From Pegea sp. RAD2-039 (taxonomy: Eukaryota; Chordata; Thaliacea; Salpida; Salpidae), in contig JAQGEQ010000192.1 in the NCBI GenBank assembly GCA_034620365.1, forward strand, positions 2,599,001-2,663,000: 64,000 bases of DNA, read 5' to 3'. Both the position numbers and the translations under genes were made by a program. Shown one piece after another: positions 11,812 through 23,957 of the stretch. Within the stretch, counting starts at the first letter, position 1. Every line of letters begins with the position of its first letter. The notes beneath the pieces are model-generated. The model worked only from the letters and a program-made list of their open reading frames with translations. It was not told where the DNA came from and made no database searches.

Positions 11812-12246
11812 ATGAAAGCTATGGTGGATTCACATAAAATTGGCAAGACCTCACGGTCTACTGTAAAGAAAAATCCTGAAAAACCGACTTCATCAAAGCA
11901 AGATTGCAATTGCCAATCCTGCAATAAAATTTGCTCTGGTGAAGATCCGGTAATTGAATGCTTTAAATGTCTCTCCTGCTTTCATCTCACCTGTAGTGAT
12001 GTGAGCAAGAAAATTTATGATATCTTTGATAAAAACCAGATGAAGCAAATGGGATTTAAATGGTTTTGCATTAAATGTAGAACCATGGACACAACAGCTC
12101 CCTCAACCAATTCTGATGAAAACCTATTGACAGACATCAGCAAATCTGTATCTGCTGAATTAGTAAAACTTAAATCGGAAATTGCCAAAGAAGTTGCCAA
12201 CTTGATGAGAAAGTATTCAGTTTGTCTAAATCAATGGACGAACTGA
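11812..12246 (+). CDS. CR1 ORF1 fragment with a PHD-type zinc finger
   Basis: This 144-codon frame is the best preserved ORF1 start in the window. Its zinc ligands follow the PHD order C-x2-C (CQSC), C-x2-C (CFKC), H-x2-C (HLTC), C-x2-C (CIKC), over roughly residues 35 to 87. A serine- and lysine-rich segment precedes the finger and a probable coiled coil (KLKSEIAKEVANL) follows. PHD fingers in the ORF1 protein are known from CR1-like non-LTR elements. ORF1 proteins generally bind element RNA as chaperones, and the role of the finger is not established. The frame is lost near 12240. Related, more damaged copies lie at 11340-11790, 14690-15140 and 17440-17990. Confidence 0.7.
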   Translation: MKAMVDSHKIGKTSRSTVKKNPEKPTSSKQDCNCQSCNKICSGEDPVIECFKCLSCFHLTCSDVSKKIYDIFDKNQMKQMGFKWFCIKCRTMDTTAPSTNSDENLLTDISKSVSAELVKLKSEIAKEVANLMRKYSVCLNQWTN

Positions 12247-12454
12247 ATGCCTCTACAAAAAGCAAGTCACATGGGCCTCGGTGGTTGGTGATCCCGGGTC
12301 TGGCAAAAATGCTAACTTGGTGCAGCTTCTTGCCAAGAAGGTCACCAACATGCACAAGAAACTCACTTTAGACCGTGAGGACAGAGAAGACAATGTCATC
12401 ATCTTTAATGTCTCTGAAACTAGTAAAGATGATAAAAGTAAATTTTTTAATTAA

Positions 12455-12805
12455 ATGTGCTCTCAAAGCCTTGATTTTGTGGACGTTCCAAAGGTATCAA
12501 TGACTAGACTTGGAGCAAAAAGCTCAGATCATCAAAGGCCGCTGAAAGTATCCTTTCAGGAAAATTGGAACAAACGCAAGTTTCTTGCCAAGCTGTATAA
12601 GCTAAAGCTTGAGAAAAAATTCGAGCGCATAAGAGTAGCACACGATATGTGTGAAGATGATCGCTTAGAAAATAAGCGCCTTCTAAAAGAAGCGCATAAC
12701 CGAAATCAGAAGGAACAACCAACTGATTTCAAATACAAAGTTCGAGGTCCACCATGGGCCTTGAGAATTGTCAAGGTATTTCCAAAAAACGAAAGTGGCG
12801 AATAA
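12455..12805 (+). CDS. CR1 ORF1 C-terminal domain, unit 1
   Basis: A 116-codon open frame carrying the ORF1 C-terminus: MTRLGAKSSDHQRPLKVSF, then a basic segment (KRKFLAKLYKLKLEKKFERI) and an Arg/Lys-rich end. The RLG...RPLKV pattern is typical of non-LTR ORF1 proteins, and such basic domains bind nucleic acid. The frame is cut off from the PHD part by a frameshift near 12240-12450, so a complete ORF1 protein is not encoded. Confidence 0.65.
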   Translation: MCSQSLDFVDVPKVSMTRLGAKSSDHQRPLKVSFQENWNKRKFLAKLYKLKLEKKFERIRVAHDMCEDDRLENKRLLKEAHNRNQKEQPTDFKYKVRGPPWALRIVKVFPKNESGE

Positions 12806-13304
12806 TCACTGGACGCACATTTTCTTTTTTCAAACTCTCTCCGGAGACAATTATTGATACCCAAGATATCAATTTACAGAAGCCGATCATCAAGTCTTAC
12901 AAGCATAAATAAAACAATTCTTCTATCATATTCTTCAACGCACGGTCGATTATTATCAAAATTTTTCAATTGAAAGCTCTTTTGCGTTCCCAAGATTTCA
13001 CATTTGTTTTCATTCCTGAACCTTGGTTAAAACCGTTTTATCCGGATTTTTTTTCTGGTTGACGGTAATCTTTTTTATGTTTTGTGTTGTGATAGATCTT
13101 GACATAACATTCGATATGTTAGTTAAGGCTATTTCTTGTTTAAAATCATCAGTTTCCAGCACACCAGATCAAATTCCAGCTTTGCTTTTAAGAAAAACTA
13201 GTTCCTCTTCACCATTTCCTATATCCCAACTATATAATATCACTCTGAAGTGAGGAAGAGTTCCACAAATTTGGAAAAAAGCTTTTATTACTCTTATTCA
13301 TAAA

Positions 13305-13598
13305 ATGGGGCCCAGAAACACCGCACTTAACTACAGACCAGTTTCGCTGGCTTCAGTTATCTGCAGAACTGAAGAACAAATTACTTCCAATCATATGACC
13401 AGTCATTTGATGGAGCACCATCTAATATCTGATGTCCAGCATGACTTTGTGAAGCGGCGATTGTCGCTGGCACCACATATTACTTTTCGTGATGAGCTTA
13501 CAGGCCATTATGAAAGTAATATTCCTTGTGACGTCTTCTATCTCGAATTTGCTAAGACGTTCTATTCTGTCTCACACAAAAGCTCATTACTGTATTAA
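13305..13598 (+). pseudogene. CR1 ORF2 remnant with a large internal deletion, unit 1
   Basis: From about 12950 the endonuclease N-terminus can be read (SQDFTFVFIPEPWLKPFYPD). Near 13090 it jumps straight to the RT N-terminus (AISCLKSSVSSTPDQIPALL), skipping most of the endonuclease. It continues with LNYRPVSLASVICRTEEQ and ends near 13640 before the VPQGS and YADD blocks. No active enzyme is possible. Confidence 0.65.
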
Positions 13599-13859
13599 AA
13601 AACTCAAAAATCAACAGCTTTATCTTACAGTAGATAGAAGATTATCTATCAGGTAGAATCCAACAAACTCTATTCAGCTAAACATCAATTTGATGTTTTT
13701 TTCATAAGCCATTCCCTTATATAAACTTATGGAAAAAAAGATTACAAAAGTAATCACAACTTTTGTTGGTGAGCAATTTTATAATACTACTTGTTCAAAA
13801 GTTATATTAAAAAAATAAATAGAAAAAGATTGAAAAGGCGGTAATTCTATAACTTTAAT

Positions 13860-14340
13860 TTTTATTTGACAAATCTTTCAAAAATTAATGTTCCACTAAA
13901 AAAGTGCTTCCTTTTCGATAAAGCTTTCTTTGAAAACGCTTAAAGATGTCCCAACTTTTCTTCTTTTTCCAGTGATTCAGCATTTTGTCCTTTTCACTAA
14001 AATTGATTCCAAGATTTATCTCCCCAATCACAACTCTTTTCTTTAATTGTTTCCTATCTTCTACAAATTGTTCAATTTTCTCTATAATACAATCTTCAAT
14101 AATCACACCGCAATCTTTTCGCTAAATCTCAATCACTTCTTCCTTTTCTTATTCAAATTTCCTGTTCTCATGTTTTAGCTATTTTATCTCTACTAACCCG
14201 CTCTATAATTATATATTTTTCCATAATTTGTAGTCTTCCCTCATCCAATTATTTCACAATCTTGCTTTTCTGTAACAACTTCCTTCAAGTGATCTTTGAG
14301 TCTGGTATTTTCTGAATGCTTGTAAGCCATCATAACAAAA
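13860..14340 (-). repeat. Coiled-coil repeat inside the array, first full copy
   Basis: On the minus strand the sequence starts near 14340 (MMAYKHSENTRLKDHLKEVV, REKQDCEK) and ends near 13885 (NLGINFSEKDKMLNHWKKK). Internal stops break it. The next unit repeats it at about 16630-17110 with few changes. It lies in the opposite orientation to the CR1 parts of the array. Confidence 0.55.
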
Positions 14341-15251
14341 CCGACTTTTACTTCATTAATTAAACAGCTGAGAGTCTAACTTTTCTTCATCGACATAACT
14401 TTTCTTGAATAATTTTTCAAGTTTAGATTTTATTCTATTGAATATTGCATATAAGTTGTGATAAATTTATTGCTAGTGAGTGATTTGTATATTACTTGTG
14501 ATTAACAATTTTATCTTGATAAGAAACTGTTCAAAATTGTTTGCTCTGGTTACACTAGAAATATTTATTCAGATTCAAAACCATGATGAACTTAACCAAT
14601 TAGTGGCAACACCTTATGTTCCAGTACATAGAAATTAAAGTTCATTTCTGACAAACTGACTTCATCAAAACAAGCATGCAATGGCAATTGCTAATCCTGC
14701 AATCAAACTTGCTCCGGTGAACATCCGACAATAGAGTGTCTTAAATGCTTCTCTTGTTTTTATCTCACCTGTAGTGATGTGAGCAAGAAAATCTATGATA
14801 TATTTGATAACAACCAGATGAAGTATTTGAGGTTTAAATGGTTCTGCATTAAATGTAGAACCATCAACATAAATCGTATCTCCTCTATTTTTAATTCAAA
14901 CTTATTATCCGACATCAGCAAATTGATATCTGCTAAACTGATCAAACTTAAATCTGAAATTAGCAACGAGGTTGCCAAAATTAAGAAAACAATTTCTAGT
15001 TTGTTTAAATCTATGGATGAACTGGATGCCTCAACAAAGAAACCTGTCACAAGGGTCTCGGGGATTCAGATCCTTACTAGAATCATTGCATGGTGCAGCT
15101 TCTTGCCAAGGAAGTCACCGACACGCACAAAAAACTGACTTTGCACCGTGAAGGCAGAGAAGACAATGTCATCACCTTTAATGTCTCGGAGACTAGTAAA
15201 GATGATAAAAGTAAATTTTTTAATCAAATGTGATCTGAAAGCCTTGATTTT

Positions 15252-15578
15252 GTGGACGTTCCAAAGGTTTCAATGACTAGACTTGGAGCAAAAAGCTCAG
15301 ATCATCAAAGGACGCTGAAAGTATCCTTTCAGGAAAATTGGAACAAACGCAAGTTTCTTGCCAAGCTGTATAAGCTAAAGCTTGAGAAAAAATTCGAGCG
15401 CATAAGAGTAGCACACGATATGTGTGAAGATGATCGCTTAGAAAATAAGCGCCTTCTAAAAGAAGCGCATAACCGAAATCAGAAGGAACAACCAACTGAT
15501 TTCAAATACAAAGTTCGAGGTCCACCATGGGCCTTGAGAATTGTCAAGGTATTTCCAAAAAACGAAAGTGGCAAATAA
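15252..15578 (+). CDS. CR1 ORF1 C-terminal domain, unit 2
   Basis: Nearly identical to 12455-12805 (a few substitutions such as RPLKV to RTLKV). Same domain, same break from the PHD half upstream. Confidence 0.6.
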   Translation: MDVPKVSMTRLGAKSSDHQRTLKVSFQENWNKRKFLAKLYKLKLEKKFERIRVAHDMCEDDRLENKRLLKEAHNRNQKEQPTDFKYKVRGPPWALRIVKVFPKNESGK

Positions 15579-16097
15579 TCACTGGACGCACATTTTCTTT
15601 TTTCAAACTCTCTCCGGAGACAATTATTGATACCCAAGATATCAATTTACAGAAGCCGATCATCAAGTCTTACAAGCATAAATAAAACAATTCTTCTATC
15701 ATATTCTTCAACGCACGGTCGATTATTAACAAAATTTTACAATTGAAAGCTCTTTTGTATTCCCAAGATTTCACATTTGTTTTCATTAATGAAACTTGGT
15801 TAAAACCGTTTTATTCTGATTCTTTTCTGGTTGACGGTAATCTTTTTTGTGTTTTGCGTCGTGATAGATCTTGAAATAACATTTAATATGTTAGCTAAGG
15901 CTATTTCTTTTCTAAAATCATCAGTTTTCAGCACACCAGATCAAATTCCAGCTTTATTTTTAAGAAAAACTAGTTCCTTTGTACCACTTCCTTTATCCCT
16001 ACTATATAATATCACTCTGAGGTGAGGAAGAGTTCCACAAATTTGGAATAAAGCTTTTATTACTCCTATTAATAAATAGGGGCCCAGAAACACCGCG

Positions 16098-16361
16098 ATG
16101 AACTACAAACCAGTTTCGCTGGCTTCAGTTATCTACAGAACTGAAGAACATTTCATTCCCATTCATATGACCAGTCATTTGATGGAGCACCATCTAATAT
16201 CTGATGTCCAGCATGACTTTGTGAAGCGGCGATTGTCGCTGGCACCACATATTACTTTTCGTGATGAGCTTACAGGCCATTATGAAAGTAATACTCCTTG
16301 TGACGTCATCTATCTCGAATTTGCTAAGACGTTCGATTCTGTCCCACACAAAAGCTCATAA
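16098..16361 (+). pseudogene. CR1 ORF2 remnant with the same internal deletion, unit 2
   Basis: Repeats the unit 1 arrangement: endonuclease start near 15730-15830, the same deletion joint near 15870, then the RT N-terminus (MNYKPVSLASVIYRTEEH) and VIYLEFAKTFDSVPH before a stop at about 16360. It lacks the catalytic RT blocks. Confidence 0.65.
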
Positions 16362-18245
16362 CTGTATTAAAAAACTCAAAAATCAACAGCTTTATCTTAC
16401 AGAAGACAGAAGATTATCTATGAGGTAGAATCCAACAAACTCTATTCAGCTAAACTTCAATTTGATGTTTTTTTCATAAGCCATTCCCTTATATCAACTT
16501 ATGAAAACAAAATTTACAAAAGTAATCACAACTTTTGTTGGTGAGCAATTTTATAATACTACTTGTTCAAAAGTTATATTGAAAAATAAATAGAAAAAGA
16601 TTGAAAAGACGACAATTTTATAACTTTAATTTTTATTTGACAAATCTTTCAAAAATTAATGTTCCATTAAAAAAGTGCTTCCTTTTCGATAAAGCTTTCT
16701 TTGAAAACGCTTAAAGATGTCCCAACTTTTCTTCTTTTTCCAGTGATTCAGCATTTTGTCCTTTTCACTAAAATTGATTCCAAGATTTATCTCCCCAACC
16801 ACAACTCTTTTCTTTAATTGTTCCCTATCTTCTACAAATTGTTCAATTTTCTCTATAATACAATCTTCAATAATCACATCACAATCTTTTCGCTAAATCT
16901 CAATCGCTTCTTCCTTTTCTTATTCAAATTTCCTCTTCTCATGTTTTAGCTATTTTATCTCTACTAACCCGCTCTATAATTATATATTTTTTCATAATTT
17001 GTAGTCTTACCTCATCCAATTTTTTCACAATCTTGCTTTTCTCTAACAACTTCCTTCAAGTGATCTTTGAGTCTGGTGATCTCTGAAGGCTTGTAAGCCA
17101 TCATAACAAAACCGACTTTTACTTCATTAATTAAACAGCTGAGAGTTTAACTTTTCTTCATCGGCATAACTTTTCTTGAATAATTTTCCAGGCTTAAATT
17201 TTATTCTATTGAATATTGCATACAAGTTGTGATGAATTTATTTCTAGTAAGTGATTTGTATATTACTTGTGATTAACAATTTTATCTTGATAAGAAAATG
17301 TTCAAAATTGATTGCTCTGGTTACACTAGAAATATTTATTCAGATTCAAAACCAATTAGTGGCAACACCTTATGTTCCAGTAAACAGAAAATTAAAGTCC
17401 ATTTCTGACAAACTGACTTCATCAAAACAAGCATGCAATGGCAATTGCCAATCCTGCAATCAAATTTGCTCCAGTGAGGATCCGACAATAGAGTGTCTTA
17501 AATGCTTCTCTCGTTTTTATCTCACCTGTAGTGATGTGAGTAAGAAAAGTTAAGATAAATTTGATAACAACCAGATGAAGTATATGAGGTTTAAATGGTT
17601 CTGCATTAAATGTAAAACCATCAACATAAATCGTATCTCCTCTATTTTTAATCCAAACTTATTATCCGATATCAGCAAATTGATATCTGCTAAACTGATC
17701 AAACTTAAATCTGAAATTAGCAACGATGCTGCCAAAATTAAGAAAACAATTTCTAGTTTGTTTAAATCTATGGATGAACTGGATGCCTCTACAAAGAAAC
17801 CTGTCACAGGGGTCGCGGTGAATCTGATCCTTACAAAATCATTCTTGCCAAGAAGGTCACCGACACGCACAAAAAAATTACTTTGGAACGCGAAGGCAAA
17901 GAAAACAATGTCATCATCTCCAATGTCTCTGAAGCTAGTAAAGATGATAAAAGTAAAGTATTTAATCAAATGTCCTCTCAAAGTCTTGATTTTGTGAGTA
18001 TTCCAAGATTATCAATGACCAGACTTGCAGCAAAAAGCTCAGATCATGAAAGACCGTTGAAAGTGTTCTTTCAGGAAAGTTAAGACAAACGCAGGCTTTT
18101 TGCCAAGTCTTATAAACTAAAGATTGACAGAAAATTCGAGTGCATTAGTGTAGTACATGATGTTTGTTAGAAGATGATCGCTTAGAAAATAAACGTCTTC
18201 TAAAAGAGGCATAGAACACAAATAAGAAGGAACAAACTAGAAAGC

Positions 18246-20145
18246 GAATTCATTTCAATCTACTACATGAGATAGTATTACATAAAACTTTTGATAACAT
18301 TTTCTACTCAATAAGGAATATTTGATCAATTCTCTTCAAATTTAATATTTACAAACAGATCGCAGATTACTACGAATATGTATGAAGTGCAAAAGAATTG
18401 AATTGAAAAATGCATGTTTAACATCATACACATTATTTAGGAATCACTAAATTAAAAGTTTTTGAAGAAAAAAATTATTTTGATAAGATTTTTGAATCGA
18501 TTTTTAATGTCTATTGTTGATTTAGATTTATAAACTTTTTTTTTCGATATCACATGTAAAAATTGTTTGATAAAATGTATTAAAATCTTGATATGGCGCA
18601 AAGCATGTAATTATATAAAGTCTATCTTTCAAAACAATCTGGACAATAAATATAGAAGTTCTTACTCAGCAGTTTTTATTAAATTTTCCTATGTCTTTTC
18701 GGTGGGTTTGTCAAAATATGTTTGAATAATGCTAAAATCGCTAAATATAATTCGTAAATGCTTAAGAAAAGGTCTCAATTATCTTCAATCAAAGTCATCG
18801 TGGTAAAAGATACCTTTAATTTTTTTTACTACGCCACCTATCGAGTGCAGAATGTATCTTTTCCGTTTATGGTAAAATAACGACACTGGTTTGTGCTTAC
18901 CTTTGATAATCAAAGATTACGGATTATGTCCAGATAGGATATTTACAATCTGCTCACCCCAAAGTCACTGCTCCATGTCAATGAGCGTTGTCATTGAAGT
19001 TTAGATCTAAAGAGCGGGGACAGTTCATCTAACGCTATTTTTCACTGAATTTAAAACCAATGAGCATGTCAGAGGGTAGTGTGTTAGCAAATAGACACAT
19101 CTAAAAGCTCTATAGAGGTAGTATCACAGTTTTGCTTATGATCCAGGGTGTGAGTTGTCTTTGCTGTCGACGTGAAGATGATAGCAGCAACCGGCAGCAA
19201 ATAAAACTCTGATCTTTTTGAAATGATTTATCTTCAAAACTTGTTAAATACCTTTTGAAAAAATTGATTTAAGAACTTTAACTGAAACCCCTTAATAAGT
19301 TTAAGTGAATTTACTGTTTTATTTTTAACGTAACTATTAATAAAACAGAAAAATTAAAACTTCAAAAATCAATTCAACTTGTATTAATGTTTTAAAGATT
19401 AAAACGGATAGATTAAAGAAGATTAAAATCAATTTATGATTTGCAAAAAATATCAAAAATAAATTTTACATTGTTCAAATAATATGAAAGTATTTTGGTT
19501 TTAAAATGATAATTCAAACGCAAAAATTAACTAAAAGTTATTTTCAAATTTTAGTGATAGAGTAATTATAGTTATATAAACAAAGTTCTTAGAATAGGAT
19601 ACTGACAAAATTTAGTTCAATTTTTCGCTGTCTGTTTATTCATATAATTTCTAGTACTTTCAACTTATATTTGCTTCTAAACTTATGAACTTTTTTATTG
19701 CTTCTAATTTACTCCATGTTGTTTTTATATATATCTAACTTTTTCATTATTTCATGATCTTTCAATAATTATTTCTAAAATCGTTAATTTATTTTTTGAA
19801 TTGAAGTGTTAATAGTTTGTTCAGTTTAGACCAACTTTTATTTACTTACTCTAGTTGCTCATTATTATATTTATTTAAAAATATGTTTTTTAATTTTCTT
19901 TATTTCTTTATTGTAAACTCTGTAAGAGCTTCTGCCTAAAACTTGTATCGTCATTTAATAAGGTTTTTGATAACTATGACATTAATCAAACTTTAGCTGC
20001 AAGATTTTAAGACTTTTTAAAAATCAATCATGGCTTTTATTTTGTCTATCATAACCTAAAAGTTACCAAAATACACATTGTTTGTTTGATCTTAAACAAT
20101 AGATAGTTTTTTGTTACATAAATCAAGCTTTTTTGCACACAATCG
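18246..20145. other. AT-rich stretch without recognisable gene
   Basis: Follows the abrupt end of array unit 3 inside ORF1. The word CTACTACATGAGATAG at 18258 resembles the motif in the 8452 and 23574 repeats. A less AT-rich patch at about 18880-19200 shows no open frame or RNA fold I can recognise. Confidence 0.35.
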
Positions 20146-22074
20146 TAAATAACATACGATAACTTAAATACCAGTTTACAGAAGCCTATCATCAAATCTC
20201 ACAAGCGTCAAAAAGACCATTCTTCTATTACATTAGTTTTTGAAAGTTTTTGAACGCGCGGTCGATTATTAACTAAATTTTTCAAAATGAAAGCTCTTTT
20301 GGAATCTCAAGAATTTGCATTTACTTTTATTATTGAAATTTGGTTGAAACTGTTGAATCCTGATTCTTTTTTGTTTGAAGGTAATCTTTTGGTGTTTTTC
20401 GCTGTGACAGATTATATGATAGAGGCGGCGGTGTTTAAGTAATTTACAAAACATTGTTTGTACCAAAGATCTCCAGAGTTCAGATCGACGCCAATAATTG
20501 TCCAGGATTTGAGATTATCGCTTTCGATTTTCATATTTTAAAGTACAAGTTTTGCATTATATCTACCACCCTCTAAAATGATATAAGGGTTATTATTAAG
20601 GAGTTATTAAAGGTTTTGAAGAGTGTTGTGTGTTATATGTAATATATCTTGGGGAATTTTAATTTAAGTGAAATTGATTGGAATAACCCGAATTCAGCAT
20701 TTATGGGAAACTCGTTTAACTTGGATAATGACAACTCTACTTCAGCCATGTCTTTGTAAGCTTCCTCGATGCCAATAACCTATCTAAGATGGTTACGTTT
20801 ACAACCCAAGTTAGTGGTAATACTTTGAATCTTATTATCACAAGAAATTCACTAAACATTATCTACCTCTATCAAAAAAAACCTTTTGCTCCGACATGCG
20901 ATCAAAACATGATTGAATTCAAGCTCCATCAAGCTTTTTCAATAAACGTAAAAAATTCAAGCAAACGGAATTTTTATTGTGGAAATTATGATAGTATTAA
21001 CAAGTTTCTATCAGATGTTGACTGGACTTCTGTTTTCAACTCTTCCGAAAACATCAATACTATTTACTCAAAGTTTTACTAACATCGTTAATGAGTATAT
21101 TTTATTTATTTTATTTAACTATAAATTCACCTTTTTATCGAGTCAACAAAAAACCACATTTTCCCAAATATTTAAGAAACTAACGACATTTAAAAAACCT
21201 CCTATACAAACAAACTAAAGCAGACCTTTCTATCAAATATCTGTACAAAGATTTTTTATAATGTACAAGAAATGTAATTTTAATTTGTATTTAGGAAGAA
21301 AAAGTTCAGTCTTATCTTCACCTAGCAAGAAAGCGTTTTTGGTTTTATAAATCACAAGCTAATTATGAAAGTAATACTCCTTGTGACATTATACATCTCG
21401 ATTTTGCCAAAACGTTGGATTCTGTCCCACGCAACAGGTTCTTTTTTGTTTTACAAAGTTTAAAAATCAACAGCTTTATCTTTAAGCGGATTGAAGATTT
21501 CTTATCAGGTAGAATCTAACAAACTCGTGTAGAAAGATCTTTATCTACTCCTTGTCAAATCAACAGTGGTGCTCCTGAGGGTTCCGTTTTGGGTCCACTT
21601 CTCCTTTTGATTTTCTAGACCTTGGCATATATCTTATTATTAAGACCCATAATTCTAAGGATCAATTCTTCTTTATAAAACTCTTCAAACTGTACGTAAG
21701 TCCAATTCTTGAATACAACGTCAGTGCATGGATGCCATATCCAGTTGGTGATATCAAAAAATCGAATCTGCATGGGCTACATTTATGAGATTGGTATGCA
21801 GGAAACTTAATATAATATACGATAGATATAAACATCGTCTCACTTTCTTCAATTTAGATACTTTAAAGCTCGACGGATTAAATACGACTTAATTCTTATT
21901 TAAAAATTATCCAAAATTTAATTGACCTTAAGTGTATGGGTTTTTTTCTGTTAGCCCTTCCCTCAAGTTATATCAACTCAGGCAACATACATTACATCTT
22001 AATAAGCCGATATCACCTGGTTCATTGGTCAGAGCAAATATTTTCTCATACCGTATTATTAGTACAGTGCATCC

Positions 22075-23366
22075 TCGCTCTAACGGCCATCACTAATCCG
22101 GCCCCTCGCTAATCCGGTAAGTTTCAGTGGAGAATTTGATTTAATTAATTCAGCTAAGATCAGTGTTTTCCTGAATAGAGCTCACTGGAAAGCTGACAAT
22201 AAATCCATTTGTACGCTTATGTAAATTAAGCAAATGCTTGGGTCGACCGTGATATTTTCCGAGATTGGTTTTTTTAACTGTTTCGTTCCCGAAACGAAAC
22301 AAAAGCTGAGAGTACTTAGACAAGAAGAAAGGGCCATTTTGCTCCTCGACAATTGCTCTGCCAATCCAAGTGAGGACGAACTTATATCATCTGGTGGCAA
22401 AGTCACTGTCAAGTTTCTGCCTCCAAATGTTATTGCACTCATACAATCAATGAATCAAGATGTGCTCGAATCTATCAAAAGGGTTTATAGAAAATAGATT
22501 TTGAGAGATATTGTATCTCAATCAACCTTCACCATACAGGACTTTTTGAAAAAAATTGATATGATCAAAATTGTCGATACTGTTGCATCCGCTTGGGATA
22601 TGGTAATACCTACTGCTATATGAAATTCATGGAAGAAATTGATGCCATTACCAAGCTCTTCCATGCAAAACAGTGACCCTTCGGAAAAAACTACAAACAG
22701 CGAATTTATCCAGCAATTTTCGAGGATTAATATCACATTTACAGACGATGATATCCAAAACTGGATGAGTTGCGATAGTCCTGGGTATGAGCACATGGAC
22801 GAGCAAGGAATTGCTACACTGATTTCTGGAGACAACAAAAAAGAGGCGGACGAGGAGGTTGAAGACGAAAATGATGTTCCACAATCATCAAAGTATCCAT
22901 TCTCTCACGGTGAAGCCATGCAGAATATCGATATTTACTTAGCCTACTATCGTTGTCAACCAGAAGCCACACCAGAAAGTGTGTCACAACTTATCCAATT
23001 CCGTGAGTTTTCTGCTAAGAAACGAGAAAACACTATCAAACAAACTTCCATTCTTTCCTTTCAGCAAGAGTTCCGATATAAATTAAATTGTTTACGGTGT
23101 GATTTGTTTTCGTTATATGAATTTTAAACTTTATCAAAGTTTTGTTTGGTTTAATTTTTGTTTGTTTCAATTGACTGTTTTATTTTAAGTTCGTTGAAAA
23201 AAATGAAAACAAATTAAATTGAGAGAAAATTTAGTGTGCGTTTTATTATATGCATTGCATAATATGAAAGAGGTAGATTGTTTAAAAAAACGATTTTGTA
23301 TTCTTATCCGGCTATAATTATAAAAAAAAAGTTGGCCAACATGGCCAGATTAGCGAGGATGTACTG
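22075..23366 (+). mobile_element. pogo/Tigger-type DNA transposon with TIRs and TA target duplication
   Basis: The 5' end reads CAGTGCATCCTCGCTC and the 3' end, reverse-complemented, reads CAGTACATCCTCGCTAATC, forming imperfect terminal inverted repeats of the Tigger/jerky type. TA dinucleotides flank both ends (22073-22074 and 23367-23368). The element is about 1.29 kb, too short for a full Tigger. The region for the N-terminal CENP-B-like DNA-binding domain is missing. The insertion target is the RT region of the surrounding CR1 copy. Confidence 0.85.
22234..23127 (+). pseudogene. Tigger/jerky-like DDE transposase, C-terminal half, inactive
   Basis: One frame runs through the whole stretch. 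It contains ILLLDNCSANP (the second catalytic Asp block of the DDE_1 family), VKFLPPNVIALIQSMNQDVL, where the usual third catalytic Asp of the QPMDQ block is Asn, and FLKKIDMIKIVDTVASAWD, the conserved C-terminal AWD block. Two in-frame stops occur, at 22495-22497 and near 22620, and the first catalytic Asp with the DNA-binding N-terminus is missing. The acidic tail (about 22800-22880) is typical of this family. The copy cannot transpose by itself. Confidence 0.8.
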
Positions 23367-23573
23367 TACTTCTAACCGCCTGCCATCAGACATTGTCATG
23401 TCAGAATCACTCGTGCTGTCTAAGCAGAAGTTGAACCGTTATGATATTACCAACATTGTCATTTCTGTGATTTTTTTCACTTTGTCTTATATTATTATCA
23501 TTCTATTTAATTGTTCACTGTTATTTGTTTTGAGGACTATTGAAATCTCATGTGTTACATCTTTTGCTTCCTA

Positions 23574-23957
23574 TGAAATGATTCTTTTAATCAGCTTTTT
23601 ATTTTGGTGCTTGTTCACTACATGAAGTAACTCACAAGTTTTTCGAATTTAATGAATATTAAACTGTTTTTTCTTGAATTTTAATCTCATTAATTTTTAT
23701 GACAACAAGCTTCTCTATTAACAACAAAAGGTAAAATACCTTGATTAACTTTGAGCTTCAAAAATACGTCTCAAGTTAAATTTTTACAAGTGAAGGATAT
23801 TTGTTTCTTTATTTACTACATGAAGTAGCACATTTACTTATCAGTTTTTCTGAAATCTTAAACTAGTTGCTATGTGGTATCAAAAAATAAGATTATTAAA
23901 TACTTACAACAATGAATAAAACTAATATAGAAACTCATACTTTGAATAGAGAATTTA
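23574..23957. repeat. Dispersed repeat of about 385 bp, copy 2
   Basis: Second copy of the sequence at 8452-8840. It begins exactly where the preceding CR1 3' UTR loses homology to other copies. A third CTACATGAAG word follows at about 24231, outside the aligned part. Confidence 0.6.

Larger units (their letters stand above)
10923..18245 (+). repeat. Tandem array of three CR1-plus-coiled-coil units
   Basis: Three head-to-tail units begin near 10923, 14269 and 17041. The shared word ATTTTATTCT falls at 11081, 14427 and 17198, giving spacings of 3346 and 2771 bp. Each unit starts with the reversed end of the coiled-coil repeat, then a CR1-like 5' region and ORF1 with a PHD finger. Units 1 and 2 also hold the ORF1 C-terminus and an internally deleted ORF2. 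Unit 1 is longer because it carries a second ORF1 5' half (about 11800-12370). Unit 3 stops inside ORF1. Units 1 and 2 share the same ORF2 deletion joint, so they arose by segmental duplication, not by separate insertions. Confidence 0.7.
20150..23577 (+). mobile_element. CR1 copy with internal deletions, split by a Tigger element
   Basis: It starts with ORF2 endonuclease sequence (about 20250-20420), continues through the late endonuclease (VTFTTQVSGNTLNLIITRN near 20790) and linker to about 21290, and resumes in the RT (CDIIHLDFAKTLDSVP near 21385). RT C-terminal sequence follows from about 21690, and the copy is cut at 22074. Matching RT and 3' UTR sequence continues directly at 23367 (CTGCCATCAGACATTGTC-like). 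The 3' UTR breaks off at about 23577 where the 385-bp dispersed repeat begins. Stops and two internal deletions make it inactive. Confidence 0.75.

Noticed and set aside
10923-18245. CRISPR-like or satellite array
   Set aside because: The repeated units are kilobases long, carry retrotransposon coding sequence and number only three. Nothing fits short repeat-spacer structure.
22182-22442. Minus-strand frame across the Tigger transposase
   Set aside because: The plus strand carries recognisable DDE transposase motifs. The minus frame is a shadow.
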